64,000 nt of DNA, taken from Littorina saxatilis (lineage: Eukaryota > Mollusca > Gastropoda > Littorinimorpha > Littorinidae). A program made the translations under genes and the position numbers. Below are positions 34,508-46,896 of the stretch, one piece after another; position 1 is the stretch's first letter; every line of letters starts with the position of its first letter. The notes beneath the pieces were generated by a model. The model did no database searches. It was not told where the DNA came from and saw nothing but the letters and a program-made list of their open reading frames with translations. The stretch covers positions 45,302,284 through 45,366,283 of the forward strand of contig NC_090245.1 in NCBI RefSeq assembly GCF_037325665.1, given 5' to 3'.

Positions 34508-35729
34508 CTGCGATGTGAAACATGCATATAATATACTATAACAAAAAAGTATCATAGTTTGTTGAGAAACAATCCTTTTTTGTTCTTGTTTTTTGTTGTT
34601 GTAAACCACTCATTGTTTTTCACGACTTACAATGCGTAAAGACTGATAATGAGAATACAATGTTATTTGCATATGTATATATAACATGTATAACATAATA
34701 TATGTGTGAATAATATTAATTATGCAATCAAATTCCATCCAAAGACGATTTGCGAATTTGCACTACATGTATAGAAAGATCATAATTACTACTATCAAGT
34801 AAGGGAAAGGGCCCCGAATATGGACCACTTTTCTTCCATTTAGTTGTTCCATCTTTATATAACCGTTAGACCTAATTAGAGCAAATTCCCTTTGATAGAC
34901 AATCAGCAAAAATAAATATAGAAAAATGCACAACTGGTCCATTTTGGGAGCCTCGGTGAAACCAGAAACCAGGACCAGTGAAGAGGCGTTCACTAATCAT
35001 GGTAAAAAGCACCCTACACTTCAAAATAATATGACAAAACTAAGTGTACGATTCAGACTAATTCAAATATGAATCAGTTTTGATGTTGTTGGGTGGTTTT
35101 TTTTGGGGGGATGGGGGGTTCCATAAGAACATTATTTGAAGCAAAACAGAAAACTAAAGAAACTTATCAAAAACACAGAAAATAAATGAAATTATCTACT
35201 TTCGCGCAAAGAATACTGTTTGGTATGTTGCTTTTCATGCTTCATGGCCAGTTATAGGTTATTTTTAACAAGCTTTTTAATGCATTACTGAAACCAGTCT
35301 TTATTTTTTATTTTCTTGTACTTGTTGAAGGTGGTCCATATAAGGGGACACACACATACTTTGAGATTGTGCCTTTTGTTTCTTTTGGGCTAGAAAAAAC
35401 GGGGCCAACACTGCTAAAATATAACAATTACAGTCTTAGTTTTCATGCATAGCACACCGTGCTTAGTGTGTTAACAGTTGTGTCTATAGATAGAAACTAG
35501 TCCGTTTTAAGCGACACATTTAGAATGAAGCTGCTAAAAGTGTTAGAAAAGGGGGGGGGGGCATTACGGTTTTGTGGTTTGTATACTAGTCTGCAACTGT
35601 TTTGACATGTGTAAGTTGTCCAAACAGGGTACATGCAGCGAATGAAATTGTTTTGAGCGCTCCAGCACTGTTAGTTTGAGGTGGTTCATATTAGAGACCC
35701 TCCCCCTACCACAATACAATAGTTGTTAC
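34508..35729 (-). other. Intron 2 of the TPR/TIR gene, copy B
   Basis: Collinear with 3250-4446, with small indels; a poly-G run lies at 35552-35562. No coding signal. Confidence 0.65.
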
Positions 35730-36483
35730 CTGCTATTTCAAGATCCTCGTAGATCAGCGGATCGCCACCTCTCAGTATCTCCAGCTTCTGCAGCTGTTGT
35801 GTGGCCCGAGTTGTCTCCCCTCTCTGCCACAGAATGAAGGCCCAGTTGGACAGTGCCAGAAGGCTGCTGCCTTCATCTTCCACTGCTTTCACCGCACTTG
35901 TTTTTGCTTCCTGAGAAGGTGAACAAAACTGACTGGTTTGAATACAAAATTGATTTTTCTTTCCAAAGACATGCAAAACTTGTTCCGTTTTAGCTGTTCT
36001 GATTTTGTGTCGATTTTAACGCGGAGCTTTACTTTTGTAAATTTGATTTTGGGTGGTGTCTTTGTTGTAGGTTCAATTTGTACAGACACTACCTTATGTA
36101 AAACCAATCTGTTTTCTAAATATTGTAGGGGAATGAATGGCCTTTTCATTCATATAACTGGTTTTACAAAAAACGGCCTCATCACAAAGATCGGCACTTA
36201 AACGTATCTGTCCATTTGTTTGTGACACGAAGTACGGTATATGAAGAGCAAATTACCTGTGAGTCACCGAGGATCCAATGCAGCAGGGTGGCAATGTTTT
36301 GCGAGCGGCGGTCGTCTGCGTCACGCCGACTCTGCTGGTCAGTGATGGTCAGTAGAGTGGCCGTCAATCTGTGGACCACAAGGCACACCGTTGTTTCATG
36401 TCCACCAACCCCCGACCCCCTCCTCCCCCTCCATTTCCTCTAGAGTGAACCTACTCGATCGAGCATGTTAAGTTAATTAGATT

Positions 36484-36862
36484 AATCCTTCTCTTGTGAC
36501 TACTTCTAGAGCATCGAGCAGGCGTATGCCATTTTAAATCAATAAAAGCAATATAACCTTATTTGAAATAAGTTAGAGGAATGAATCCTTCTTTTGTGAC
36601 TACTTCTAGAACATCGAGCAGGCGTATGCCATTTCAAATCAATAAAAGCAATATAACCTTATTTGAAATAAATTAGAGGAATGCATCTTTCTCTTGTGAC
36701 TACTTCTAGAGCATCGAGCAGGCGTATGCCATTTTAAATCAATAAAAGCAATATAACCTTATTTGAAATAAGTTAGAGGAATGAATCCTTTCGTGACTAT
36801 TTCTACAATATCGAGCAGGCGTATGCCATTTCAAATCAATAAAAGCAATATAACCTTATTTG
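36484..36862. repeat. ~100-bp minisatellite, four units (copy B)
   Basis: Four units of the array seen as two units at 5201-5380. Confidence 0.9.
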
Positions 36863-36994
36863 ACATTTCTTTTTAGTCTGTCTATGTCTCGTGCTTTAAA
36901 GACATACAATATCGATTAAAAACAACAGCAACGAGACATCTCTTTTTGACCCTCCTTTTCGAATGTCTGAAGTCAAAAGCAAAACAAAGTTGAT

Positions 36995-37000
36995 TTTATT
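36995..37000 (-). promoter_or_regulatory. Poly(A) signal AATAAA for orphan terminal exon, copy B
   Basis: Minus-strand AATAAA about 195 bases beyond the stop of the exon at 37192-37319; matches 5518-5523. Confidence 0.5.
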
Positions 37001-37191
37001 TAAGTCATATATAATGTAAATAATGGTGTCACGTAAACATTCTGGCACTTCTTCTGCATGTCCGACTCACGAGGTTCGACAAAGGATGTCGAGAACAAAG
37101 TTTGTCTCGGTGACTTCAACATATCAGCCGTAAAAAATTGATCGTAAGGTCACTGCCAGGCTATGCGTGCATCGGTATCATTTATCACTAA

Positions 37192-37319
37192 TCACCTTTT
37201 CTTCGACGCTCTCTTGGCGCAGTCCTGGAAGAAGAGGTTGGGGAATGTTTGCAGGCGTTCCATGAACTGCTGCTCTTCGCACGGCCCTTGGTCGGAGGCT
37301 GTCCCGCTACTTGCTTGTT
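37192..37319 (-). CDS. Terminal coding exon of an unidentified gene, copy B
   Basis: Same acceptor, phase and length as 5716-5843. It codes ASSGTASDQGPCEEQQFMERL and on to RASKKR, then TGA. Frame and poly(A) signal are kept. Family unknown, and no upstream exon is recognised in unit B either. Confidence 0.5.
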
Positions 37320-37981
37320 CTGTTGGAGAGATTAAAGATGTTGTATATAACATGCCGTTTTGGAGACGATTTCTGGTGATTTTAACCGTATGAAGTCCAA
37401 GATAACAATAAAAATGTACTCACGAACAATACAAATACGACTATTCTTATTCCTATTTTTATTGTTCGTGTTTTTGGACAGTACTTTTTCATTGTTATCT
37501 TGTTGTTGTTCTTCTCGCCTGCAGTCTCTTGTTCTTATTCTTCTTAAGTCCAAAAGACATTTCTGTCCTGTACTTTAGGCACGCAGTGATGCAATGATAA
37601 AGTCCGCGAATCAATCAAATCAACATAAATAGGTAAGCAAGGGTTTTTTTTTCTATGCAAGGTTCACCGCTGTCAGAGGTGGAAAAGTAGGACCACGGTT
37701 AAACTAAGACTGATAATTTACAGTCTGCAAAAGATTATAGCCAAATACAGCGTTTTTCATTTGAATAACCATATGTTCAAACCGGACAAACATCGGTTTT
37801 TTGCAAGGTGACATAATTCCATCTGAACACAAAATCGAACCGGTGTAGACGGATTTGAGACGGATTTAGTATAAATTATATTGTTTTCTGTAATGGAGAT
37901 TCGTTTCATAATATAAACACACGGTTGTTATGATATATATCGGTTCTTGTTACCCAGGCATCTTAGCCACTTTAGTGAAGG

Positions 37982-40900
37982 GAACGTTGAAGTGACAATG
38001 ACTAGGTTTAAAATGTCCCTTATCAGAAAGTTCAACCTCAGTCCTTTGATGTTTTTTGAACACATTTTCATATAAAGTTGGCGCTTCATACGGAAAAATG
38101 GCTTTGAAATTGACCCTAATCCTTCTTTGGGCTCTGTAAATGTCGTTTGGGGCTATGGTTGTAAAATGGTATATACTGGTCAACACAATGTATAAACTGA
38201 AAACACCAGAACACGCAGAAAGGATTGTATCTGCCTATATAACCCTTACTATTTTTCCGAGACGTCGTCGTGTTGTGTATTTAGCTTGCCACAACCTCAT
38301 ACATGGTCCTAAAAGTTAAAGTTGAAGAAAATACTAAAGATAAATGAACAAGCTGACGCAGTGTCATTCGCACCGTGAATCCCCCCATGGGAACATACTA
38401 AAGTCTGGTTCCAAATAGGCTCAATTTCCTTCTATTTCTTTGTATTTCTCCCTCGTAGGGGTGGGGGTGTTCAAACCAAAGGCACCTTTAAACCAAAACT
38501 CATATCACACATCTTACAATACTAAGACACTCAGCAGTGAAAGGGTGTCTGCTGGTAAAAAATTCCAAACAATCCTAAAAGTACTTCACTACTAAACGTG
38601 CTTTTAAAAAGAGCCGTTATTTTTCCCTCTATAATCAGTATTGTGTTTTCTGCGAACATGTAGTCTATTTAGATGGTTGTCATGTGCACATGAGTTGCTA
38701 AAGCGTTTTCAGTTGGGCATATGTCGAAAAGCAAAGAATTAGCCCTTTGAAAACCATCAGAACTGTAACACAAAAATAACATTTACCTATCTCACCAACT
38801 GACCAAACATAGGGCTTTTCCTTATGTATTATGTATTGTCGTGTTTTTTGTAGCATACTTGTGAAAACAGCCACCACTGTTGTAAATGATACTTTAAAGA
38901 GCATTATTTCATTTTTACAGTTGAAGGACAACCTGGACTGCCGTATATTACAGCTGTTTTACAATCAGCCAACATTTTCTTAACAAACGTATGTTTAAGA
39001 ACAATTCCCATAGTGAAATTGAAGGAAAACAAAGTGAAAACCCCCCTGCCATAGAGGAGCTAAAGAATCAACAATAAACGACTGCATGGATAGCTTGATG
39101 CACGAATGCATTGCGGACATGTTTGTCTCCAACCAAGAGAAAGTTCCAAAAAATCCCTTTTGTGCTTCTTATTATACAGTGACGTAAAAGACAGCCTTTT
39201 CTACTGTTCATACATTCAGGGGTTATGGTTACACTAAACGACGTAGTTGTAGCCATACTGCCATCCAGATTTATTTTTTCCTTGCGAGCAGTCACAGGGT
39301 GTTTGTGCTGTCTGCCAACCGTCAGACGACCCCGCCCAAGTCTGTTAAGGGACCGTTTGACCGTTATAGAACGCGTCTTTTTGATTTTTTAGCACATTTG
39401 GAAACGGTTGATTTTTATCCCTACGCGTACCATTGTTTCCAAACATTATATAGGAATGTTTTGTGAACAACGGATAATAGCCGCTACTCGCATGTGTAGC
39501 AAAAGTGAGCGTACATACTCACCCTGGTCGTACAGCCGTTGTCCGTTGCCCGTCTTCATCTGTCTGTACAAATCATTACCTTTGGATTTTTCTCGAACGC
39601 TATGAAGTGAAGAAACACCAAATGTTGCAAAATGTTGTATGACCCCAAGAGCTCAAAAAAGATACTTGAGAACCTTGACCTTACCTTAAGGTCAAGGTCA
39701 CAGGGAGAATGAATGTGGTCTAAAAACTGCAAAATTTCACATTGTGCCAGTTTTCTGGAAAACAAATTAAAAACAGCGGGCTTAGTTTTGTATGGTATAC
39801 AAGAAAAAGAAAGCCTTATCTTCTGATACCATTTTGGTTGACCTCGCTTCAATGTCAAGGTCACAGGGGACCTTCAAAGTTGGATTGTATACATGTTTTG
39901 AAGTGACCTTGACCCTGAACTATGAAAAAATCTTTCAAACTTCATAATTGTGTGGGGCACATGTTATATACTGATATTGAGCCACATTTAGTCACATATC
40001 ATCAAGGTCAAGGTCACTTTGCCCCTTATGAAATGCGACTGAAACGGGCAATTGAATCACTAAAAGTGACAATGTCTCTTTGTAGAAAGTGCCAATAAGT
40101 ATGTTTATGCTTCCTATGTCTTGAATTGATAGCCTTGTGATGTGTGACCTTTGATGATCTTGACCTTGGCCAAAGGTCATGTGTAATTTGGTAGGAAAAA
40201 TCTGTAAACCAGTTCTAATAGTGTACAATGTCCTTGCCAGCTTCAGTTGTTAGACCTTCACCTTCAAGGTCACCTGAAGGTCAAGGTCACTTTAAGACAA
40301 AGGTCAAGCATGAGAGTCGCATGGGCTTTGCTTTGTTAAGATTTTTTACCAAGACACATGGATTTCTTTACCCGGCTTGGTCACATTTTTCATAGGGGTC
40401 AATGTGACCTTGACCCTAACGATATGTGACCAGATGTGGCTCACTATGAAATTCTAACAAACGCCCCACTCAGTGTTTAAGTTTGTAAGAGATATCGTCC
40501 ATAGTAAAGTTAAAGGGGCAAGCTCACATCAAAATATGTCTACAATTCAACTTTGAAGGGCTCCTCTGACCTTGACATTGAAGCGAGGTCAACCAAAATG
40601 GTAAGATAAGGCTTTCTTTTTCTTGTATACCATACCCTTTCACTGCTGAGTGTCTTAGTATTGTAAGATGTGTGATTTGAATTTTGGTTTAAAGGTGCCT
40701 TTGGTTTGAACACCCCTACCCCTACGAGGCAGAAATACAAAGAAATAGAAGGAAATTGAGCCTATTTGGAACCAGACTTTAGTATGTTCCCATGGGGGGA
40801 TTCACGGTGCGAATGACACTGCGTCAGCTTGTTCATTTATCTTTAGTATTTTCTTCAACTTTAACTTTTAGGACCATGTATGAGGTTGTGGCAAGCTAAA

Positions 40901-41284
40901 TACACAACACGACGATGTCTCGGAAAAATAGTAAGGATTATATAGGGAAAAACAACAGTGTCAGTTAATGTCCGTTTTGAAGGTGTTAGTGGTTGGGGAT
41001 TTTGAAAAGCATCAGACATCAGGCAGATACAATCCTTTCTGCGTGTTCTGGTGCAGAAAGAGTTTTCAGTTTATACATTGGGGTGACCAGTAGATACCGT
41101 TTTACAACCATAGCCCCAAACGACATTTACAGAGCCCAAAGAAGGATTAGGGTCAATTTCAAAGCCACTTTTCCATATGAAGCGCCAACTTTATATGAAA
41201 ATGTGTTTAATAAACATCAAAGGACTGAGGTTGAACTTTCTGATAAGGGACATTTTAAACCTAGTCATTGTCACTTCAACGTTG
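37982..41284. mobile_element. 3.3-kb giant palindromic (foldback) element
   Basis: Left arm 37982-38546 (GAACGTTGAAGTGACAATGA...) is the reverse complement of 40634-41284. The inverted homology resumes further in: 39789-39890 pairs with 40530-40633, and 39979-40010 with 40411-40444. The left arm is thus interrupted by 38547-39788. Unit A lacks the whole block (about 7365-7430). Both arms keep a ~65-codon open frame (YRAQRRIRVNFKA, TLYENVF, HQRTEVELSDKGHFKPSH) that I do not recognise. The superfamily is undetermined and exact ends are uncertain. Confidence 0.75.
39660..40600. repeat. Cluster of AGGTCA / TCAAGGTCA words
   Basis: The core of the palindromic element contains about a dozen TCAAGGTCA, AAGGTCA or reverse TGACCTTGA words, often as direct repeats (AAGGTCAAGGTCAC). 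This is the nuclear-receptor (ERR/SF-1 type) half-site. It may be only the repeat's own composition. Confidence 0.6.
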
Positions 41285-41474
41285 TTCTCTTATTTGCTTG
41301 GATCATTGTGGAAGTCCATCAAATACTAAAAATGATACGAATAATAAATATCAAGCCAACCCGAACCGACAAACCGCAACATTTTCGGGTTTAATTACAT
41401 TTTCATTTCCAGAAATGTTCTCAAGCAATGGGCACTCCCTTTTACGCGCAATGGGCACTCCTCCTGCAACTGAC

Positions 41475-41799
41475 GCTGATGGGGTCTATGTCGACCAAAA
41501 GAGTGGGATTCCCTGTAGGTGGAGTTCCTGGAGGGGGATTCCCTGTATACAGGGAATACCACAGGATTTAGTTCCTGTAGCGTGTCGCTGATATCGCTGA
41601 AAGTCACGTGATGCTTGGCGACATCGGTGGAATTTGATGTTTTTCAATATTTTTTGATATTTCTTAGAAATTCGAGTATGGCTTGCAAGTTTTATTGAAA
41701 AACTCCACCCTGTGGGATTCCCTGTATACAGGGAATCCCCCTCCAGGAACTCCACCTACAGGGAATCCCACTCTTTTGGTCGACATAGACCCCATCAGC
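41475..41799. mobile_element. MULE-like MITE with long inverted repeats
   Basis: Terminal inverted repeats of about 80 bp (GCTGATGGGGTCTATGTCGA...) contain GATTCCCTGTATACAGGGAA palindromes. A perfect 9-bp target duplication GCAACTGAC lies at 41466-41474 and 41800-41808; unit A (7576-7584) has the empty site. Long TIRs with a 9-bp target fit Mutator-like elements. Confidence 0.85.
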
Positions 41800-41875
41800 G
41801 CAACTGACAGGGCCGACAGAGACACGTGGCACAGATATACACTGTGACACACATACACAGACACACACACACACC

Positions 41876-43501
41876 CTACATATACATATGTTTTGTTGAT
41901 TTTCAAAAGGCATTTGATAATGTTTGGCACGATGCATTACTTACAAAATTATTCCGAACCGGAATTAAAGGAAAATGCTATAACATAATCAAAGATATGT
42001 ATACAAATGCTTCAATTTGTGCAAAATCGGAGGATAGATACAGTAGAGAAGTTATGATTAAAAAAGGAGTGCATCAGGGCAGCACATTAAGCCCAACTTT
42101 GTTTAATATATTCATCAACGATATTACTCAAAATTTGCTGGATAATGATTCTCCAAAAATTGAGGCTTTTTCGACGTATCGAATTCCATGTTTATTATAT
42201 GCAGATGATTTAGTTGTTTTTTCAGTTTCAAAGAAAGGACTACAAAGGAAACTTGATCATCTTAATGAATACTGCAATAAATGGGGAATGAAAATAAATA
42301 AAACTAAAACGAAAGTAGTGGTTTTTTCTAAAGTGAACCCTAAGGTGCACATTTCCTTTCGTTTTGGAGAGGATATTATAGAAACGGCTGAAGAGTATAA
42401 ATATTTGGGAGTAATTTTACACAAGCGTGGACATTTTATTAGAGCTCAAGATCATTTGAGTAAACAAGCAAACAAAGCGCTTCATACACTTCGTCGAACA
42501 TTTAGAAGGACTGATATTAATTTCGATATTATATCACAACTTTATGATAGTTTGATTATGCCAATATCAACATACGCAGCAGAAATTTGGTTCCCACATA
42601 GGTTGAAGGGAAAGAAAGAACTAGATCTCAACGATTTATTTAAGGAATGTCTGTCTAATAAATTCAGTCATGAAATGTTACATTCGAAGTTTTGTAGACA
42701 GTTTCTTGGTGTACATAAAAAGGCTATGGTATTGCCAGTGTTAGGCGAATTAGGAAGATATCCAATTACCTTAAAGATAATTTGTCAGGTCATTTCTTAC
42801 TGGATACACATATTAGAACGCCCAAAAACATCTCACTTAAGTATGTTATATGACCACATGTATAATGTTGCACATGATAACAACCCATGGATATCGTTTG
42901 TGAAACAAATACTACACACTTTAGGATTAGATCACGTTTGGAAAAATCAGTTTACCTTTAGTGGAAAAAGATTGAAACATGTTATATTGCAGAAGTTAGA
43001 AGGAAAATATATGCAATTTTGGACAGAAAAAGTAAACAGTTCTTCCAAATTAGAATTTTACAGGATTGTAACAAAGGAATATGAAACTGCTTCATACTTA
43101 ACCAATGATATTGATTTTAAATACAAACAGGCATTGTGTAAACTTAGAATAAGTGCACATGACTTGAAGATTGAAAAAGGCCGATATGATAATACGCCAA
43201 AAGAAAACAGATTATGTCAACGTTGTGGAGTAATAGAAAATGAATTACATATGCTAGATACATGTATTGAATATAAACATTTTAGAGAACAATTAATGAA
43301 ACAGGTCAATAAAAGTATACCTGTTTATACTATGCCCAGTCAACTGTTGTTGGAAGACAATCTACAATTCATGTTGGGGAAGTTCGTATACAATTGTTTT
43401 CTTAAAAAAACATAATGATTTATGTTGTTGTTTATGTACATGTATGTGTCTTATAAACCTAAATGGTTTCATGATATTCTTATTATTCTTATTATTCTTA
43501 T

Positions 43502-43503
<2 letters not shown>
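41876..43503 (+). mobile_element. 5'-truncated non-LTR retrotransposon (LINE) with open RT frame
   Basis: An uninterrupted frame to the TAA/TGA region at 43413 codes reverse transcriptase from the finger/palm onward: FVDFQKAFDNVWH, GVHQGSTLSPTLFNIFINDI, the catalytic box LLYADDLVVFS, and KYLGVILHKRG. A C-terminal domain has a CQRCG...HMLDTC zinc-knuckle-like motif. It begins exactly at the first catalytic Asp block, so the endonuclease and N-terminus are missing. The 3' end is a (TTATTC)n tail. The frame has no stop, so the copy is young. Clade (Nimb/I-like or RTE-X-like) is uncertain. Confidence 0.9.
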
Positions 43504-43559
<56 letters not shown>

Positions 43560-43640
43560 AACAGACACACACACACACGTACACTCACACACATGCGCTC
43601 ACTTGAGAGAGAGAGACAGAGACAGAGAGAGAGAGAGTCT
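43504..43640. repeat. (CA)n then (GA)n microsatellite
   Basis: CA run directly after the LINE tail, then GA repeats; the unit A equivalent is 8210-8375. Confidence 0.9.
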
Positions 43641-43680
43641 ACAACCCAGAAAGAAAAGGAAAGCGAAAAAAGCCCTTGGC

Positions 43681-43879
43681 ACATTCTGCTTAAGGGCAGA
43701 ATATACCTGCGCAGTTTCAGCGGCACAGACGACGCACTGCATATCATTAATGCTGTGATAGGGATGATGACGAGTAGTACTTGGCCTGTTTTCCTTTCAC
43801 GCAACGTGCAGCGGGCTGGGATAATCTGCAGTGCGTCGTTTCAGTGTCCTGCTGAAGTTACATAGGTGAGCGCCAGGCC
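43681..43879 (+). mobile_element. ~200-bp foldback repeat, forward copy in B
   Basis: Orthologous to 8421-8618. Confidence 0.65.
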
Positions 43880-44030
43880 TTATCAACTGTTTGAAATTCT
43901 ACACGCTGCCAGCCAGCACAGGGGCGCGTGTGTATGTGTGCGTGCGAGTACTGGCTTCGCTCATAACCTTGACCTATAAAGATAAGGGCAGCATTGTGCC
44001 TTCTACTAAAGTCCGTGTTACATACTCGTT

Positions 44031-44862
44031 ATATTTAGTCAAGTTTTGACTAAATATTTTAACATCGAGGGGGAATCGAAACGAGGGTCGTGGTGTATGT
44101 GCGTGTGTGTGTGTGTGTAGAGCGATTCAGACTAAACTACTGGACCGATCTTTATGAAATTTGACATGAGAGTTCCTGGGTATGAAATCCCCGAACGTTT
44201 TTTTCATTTTTTTGATAAATGTCTTTGATGACGTCATATCCGGCTTTTCGTGAAAGTTGAGGCGGCACTGTCACGCCCTCATTTTTCAACCAAATTGGTT
44301 GAAATTTTGGTCAAGTATTGTTCGACGAAGCCCGGACTTCGGTATTGCATTTCAGCGTGGTGGCTTAAAAATTAATTGATGACTTTGGTCAGTAAAAATC
44401 GGAAAATTGTTAAAAAAAATAAAAATTTATAAAACGATCCAAATTTACGTTTATCTTATTCTCCATCATTTGCTGATTCCAAAAACATATAAATATGTTA
44501 TATTCGGATTAAAAAGAAGCTTTGAAAATTAAATATATAAAAATTATTATCAAAATTAAATGTTCCAAATCAATTTAAAAACACTTTCATCTTATTCCTT
44601 GTCGGTTCCTGATTCCAAAAACATATAGATATGATATGTTTGGATTAAAAACACGCTCACAAAGTTAAAACAAAGAGAGGTACAGAAAAGCGTGCTATCC
44701 TTCTTAGCGCAACTACTACCCCGCTCTTCTTGTCAATTTCACTGCCTTTGCCATGAGCGGTGGCCTGACGATGCTACGAGTAAAATGGCATTGCGTTCAG
44801 TTTCATTCTGTGAGTTCGACAGCTACTTGACTAAATATTGTATTTTCGCCTTACGCGACTTG
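44031..44862 (+). mobile_element. HINE/Helentron-like element, copy 5
   Basis: Starts ATATTTAGTCAAGTTTTGAC, ends CGCCTTACGCGACTTG, with a GT run at 44101-44119. Unit A (8765-8770) is empty and reads CTCGTTTTTCC, giving a TT target. This is one of the two clean insertion/empty-site pairs for the family. Confidence 0.8.
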
Positions 44863-46400
44863 TTTTTCCATTAGTTTCGTTCTGCTAACTTTGTCCGGTT
44901 GATTCTGCTTCTACTGTCGATTGTCGTATTACAGACACAAGTGACTAGCATTTACCAGTTATAAGATGTTCTTTTAGTAAATGCTTACTTACTTCGTGTT
45001 CGATTTACTTGACATAAAAAAAATTGAAAAATTTACGTAATTTATCACGATTTTCAATTCTTGAATCAAATTTATCACCATTTTCCATTCCTGTATCAAT
45101 GTGGATTTTTTCAGTTTTCATTAAAAGGATTCTAATAGATGAACAAGCTAGTAATCAGATCGGCTTGCAAACATTTAAAATACGACACAGAAATATCAGA
45201 ACTGTGTGACTTGTTGTGGCGGTAAACAGAATGATACGTCTCTTTAATTTTATCTCTAGTTTCTGTTCATAAATTCTCTCGTGAGAATGTAGGAAACATC
45301 GATTAGTAATGTTTTCTTTCTTTTGAGCACAAATACCAGTGTTTGCACTGTCGAAGTAAACCGTTTTGCTGTAGACAAGAAAGACCATGGAACCAATTAG
45401 GCCCTGTGATGAAATGTCTCTTTCTTTTTACAAGTTCTAGCAAAACATCATACATGTACAGCAAAGAGATAAGTTATTGTGTTTACGTTAATGTCCCTAT
45501 GGCCGATTTGACTATCCCCGAACGACCAAAAAAAAGTGAAGAAAAGGAAAAGAGGTCTCTTATAAGGCGATTACAAACTGTTGCGCCAATATCGTGGGGA
45601 CGTAGACGGTAGATTGACAATTTCTTCACTGACGGTGTAGTGTGGGAATTCGGCTCGCCCACAGAGATATAGATAGACATCTATGTGGGCTCGCCAGCCT
45701 TACAGATTTTTGTTCAGCATCATTCCTTAGGCATAAGCCTCGCGACGGCTATCATGTTAGACATGTGTACGAGACGCTTTAAACTGGGCGCATTGACAAA
45801 AAGCGGTCGTTCATCAGGGAGAAGTCCTTACTTGCCCACTGCTGTCCAGTTACTACCGTTTACCAGGTAATACCTGTACACACAATTTTCATACAATGCG
45901 TTGCTCTGGGCAACCTGCGCTTTCTTGTCGTCAACAGCGGCGGCTATGAAAAGCTAGAATTTTCTGCAGTTCTTGAAAGAACAATTTTTCCCATGTTAAA
46001 ACAGTCATTTAAAAGCTCGCCCCGCCTCCCATAGAACACCTGTTTCTGAACACAGACACCACCAGGCTTTAACATACAGTACATTATGACATCCTTTTGT
46101 TTGAACACTTACCGCTTGAGAACACTCTAGGTGCTCCCCATAGCGAGCGAGCGTTTTATCAAAGACTTCGATTCGATTTTAAAAGTTAGGTCCAGCGCCA
46201 AAACGGGGCTTCCGATTTGTCTAATGGTAAATCCGTTCTGACTGCACAAAATAAATTATTTGAAAATGTCTCACTCTCAACGGAAAGCAGACAGGATGTT
46301 CCCGTTCGGGGAGCGTTCAAAGTATGTTTGTATACTGTATGTAGAGGCTCGGGGAGCTCAGTGATCAGAAACGGATGGTTTACGGGAGGCTGAGTGTGCC
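44863..46400. other. Shared unit sequence without recognised genes
   Basis: Collinear with 8765-9995, then jumps to sequence matching 19045 onward. No supported exon. Confidence 0.5.
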
Positions 46401-46604
46401 TTTAGGTCAAATGATGGTTTACATGGCGGTTCACATGGTGATTCATTCGCTCGTCTTCCTGCGTAAACTGATTCTATCAAGATAAGTTTTGTGTGAATAT
46501 GTGTTTGTCTTTCCACTTAAAAGACCGTTGGGTCCAAATATCTGTGAATGTATTGTTTTGTCAATAACAAACGTTCCAACAACCTACCTTTCTTGTTTTG
46601 TGGT

Positions 46605-46896
46605 TCACATGATGGTTCACATGTTGGTTTACATGATGGTTCACATGATGGTCACATGATGGTTCACATGATGGTTCACATGATGGTTCACATGATGGTT
46701 CACATGATGGTTCACATGTTGGTTTACATGATGGTTCACATGATGGTCACATGATGGTTCACATGATGGTTCACATGTTGGTTTACATGATGGTTCACAT
46801 GATGGTTCACATGATGGTTCACATGTTGGTTCACATGTTGGTTTACATGATGGTTCACATGTTGGTTTACATGATGGTTCACATGATGGTTCACAT
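46605..46896. repeat. 12-bp minisatellite, copy B, left part
   Basis: TTCACATGATGG-type units, with TTGG variants, interrupted by the transposon at 46897; resumes at 49770-49830. Confidence 0.9.

Larger units (their letters stand above)
31674..36439 (-). pseudogene. TPR-repeat/TIR-like protein (TTC22-like), copy B, with in-frame stop
   Basis: Exons correspond one for one with copy A: 36439-36257, 35910-35730, 34507-32624 and 31912-31674. All splice sites are intact, and the second donor is better (GTAACA against GTGACA in A). In the large exon the Glu codon of LLEKAVSIRPEP is TAG at 34028-34026, which would end the protein at about residue 280, before the second TPR block and the TIR-like domain. 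Downstream the frame stays open, and every length difference from copy A is a multiple of three (for example loss in CVGEGEDINTF, gain in LRDLSHLTESQAED). The last exon stops ten residues early, at LVGLP. This looks like a recent or polymorphic null, or a truncated TPR-only form; presence of a functional product is unproven. Confidence 0.8.

Noticed and set aside
37982-41284. Polinton-type element because of the very long inverted repeats
   Set aside because: No polymerase, integrase or capsid-like frames are visible, it is only 3.3 kb, and the inverted homology continues into the centre.
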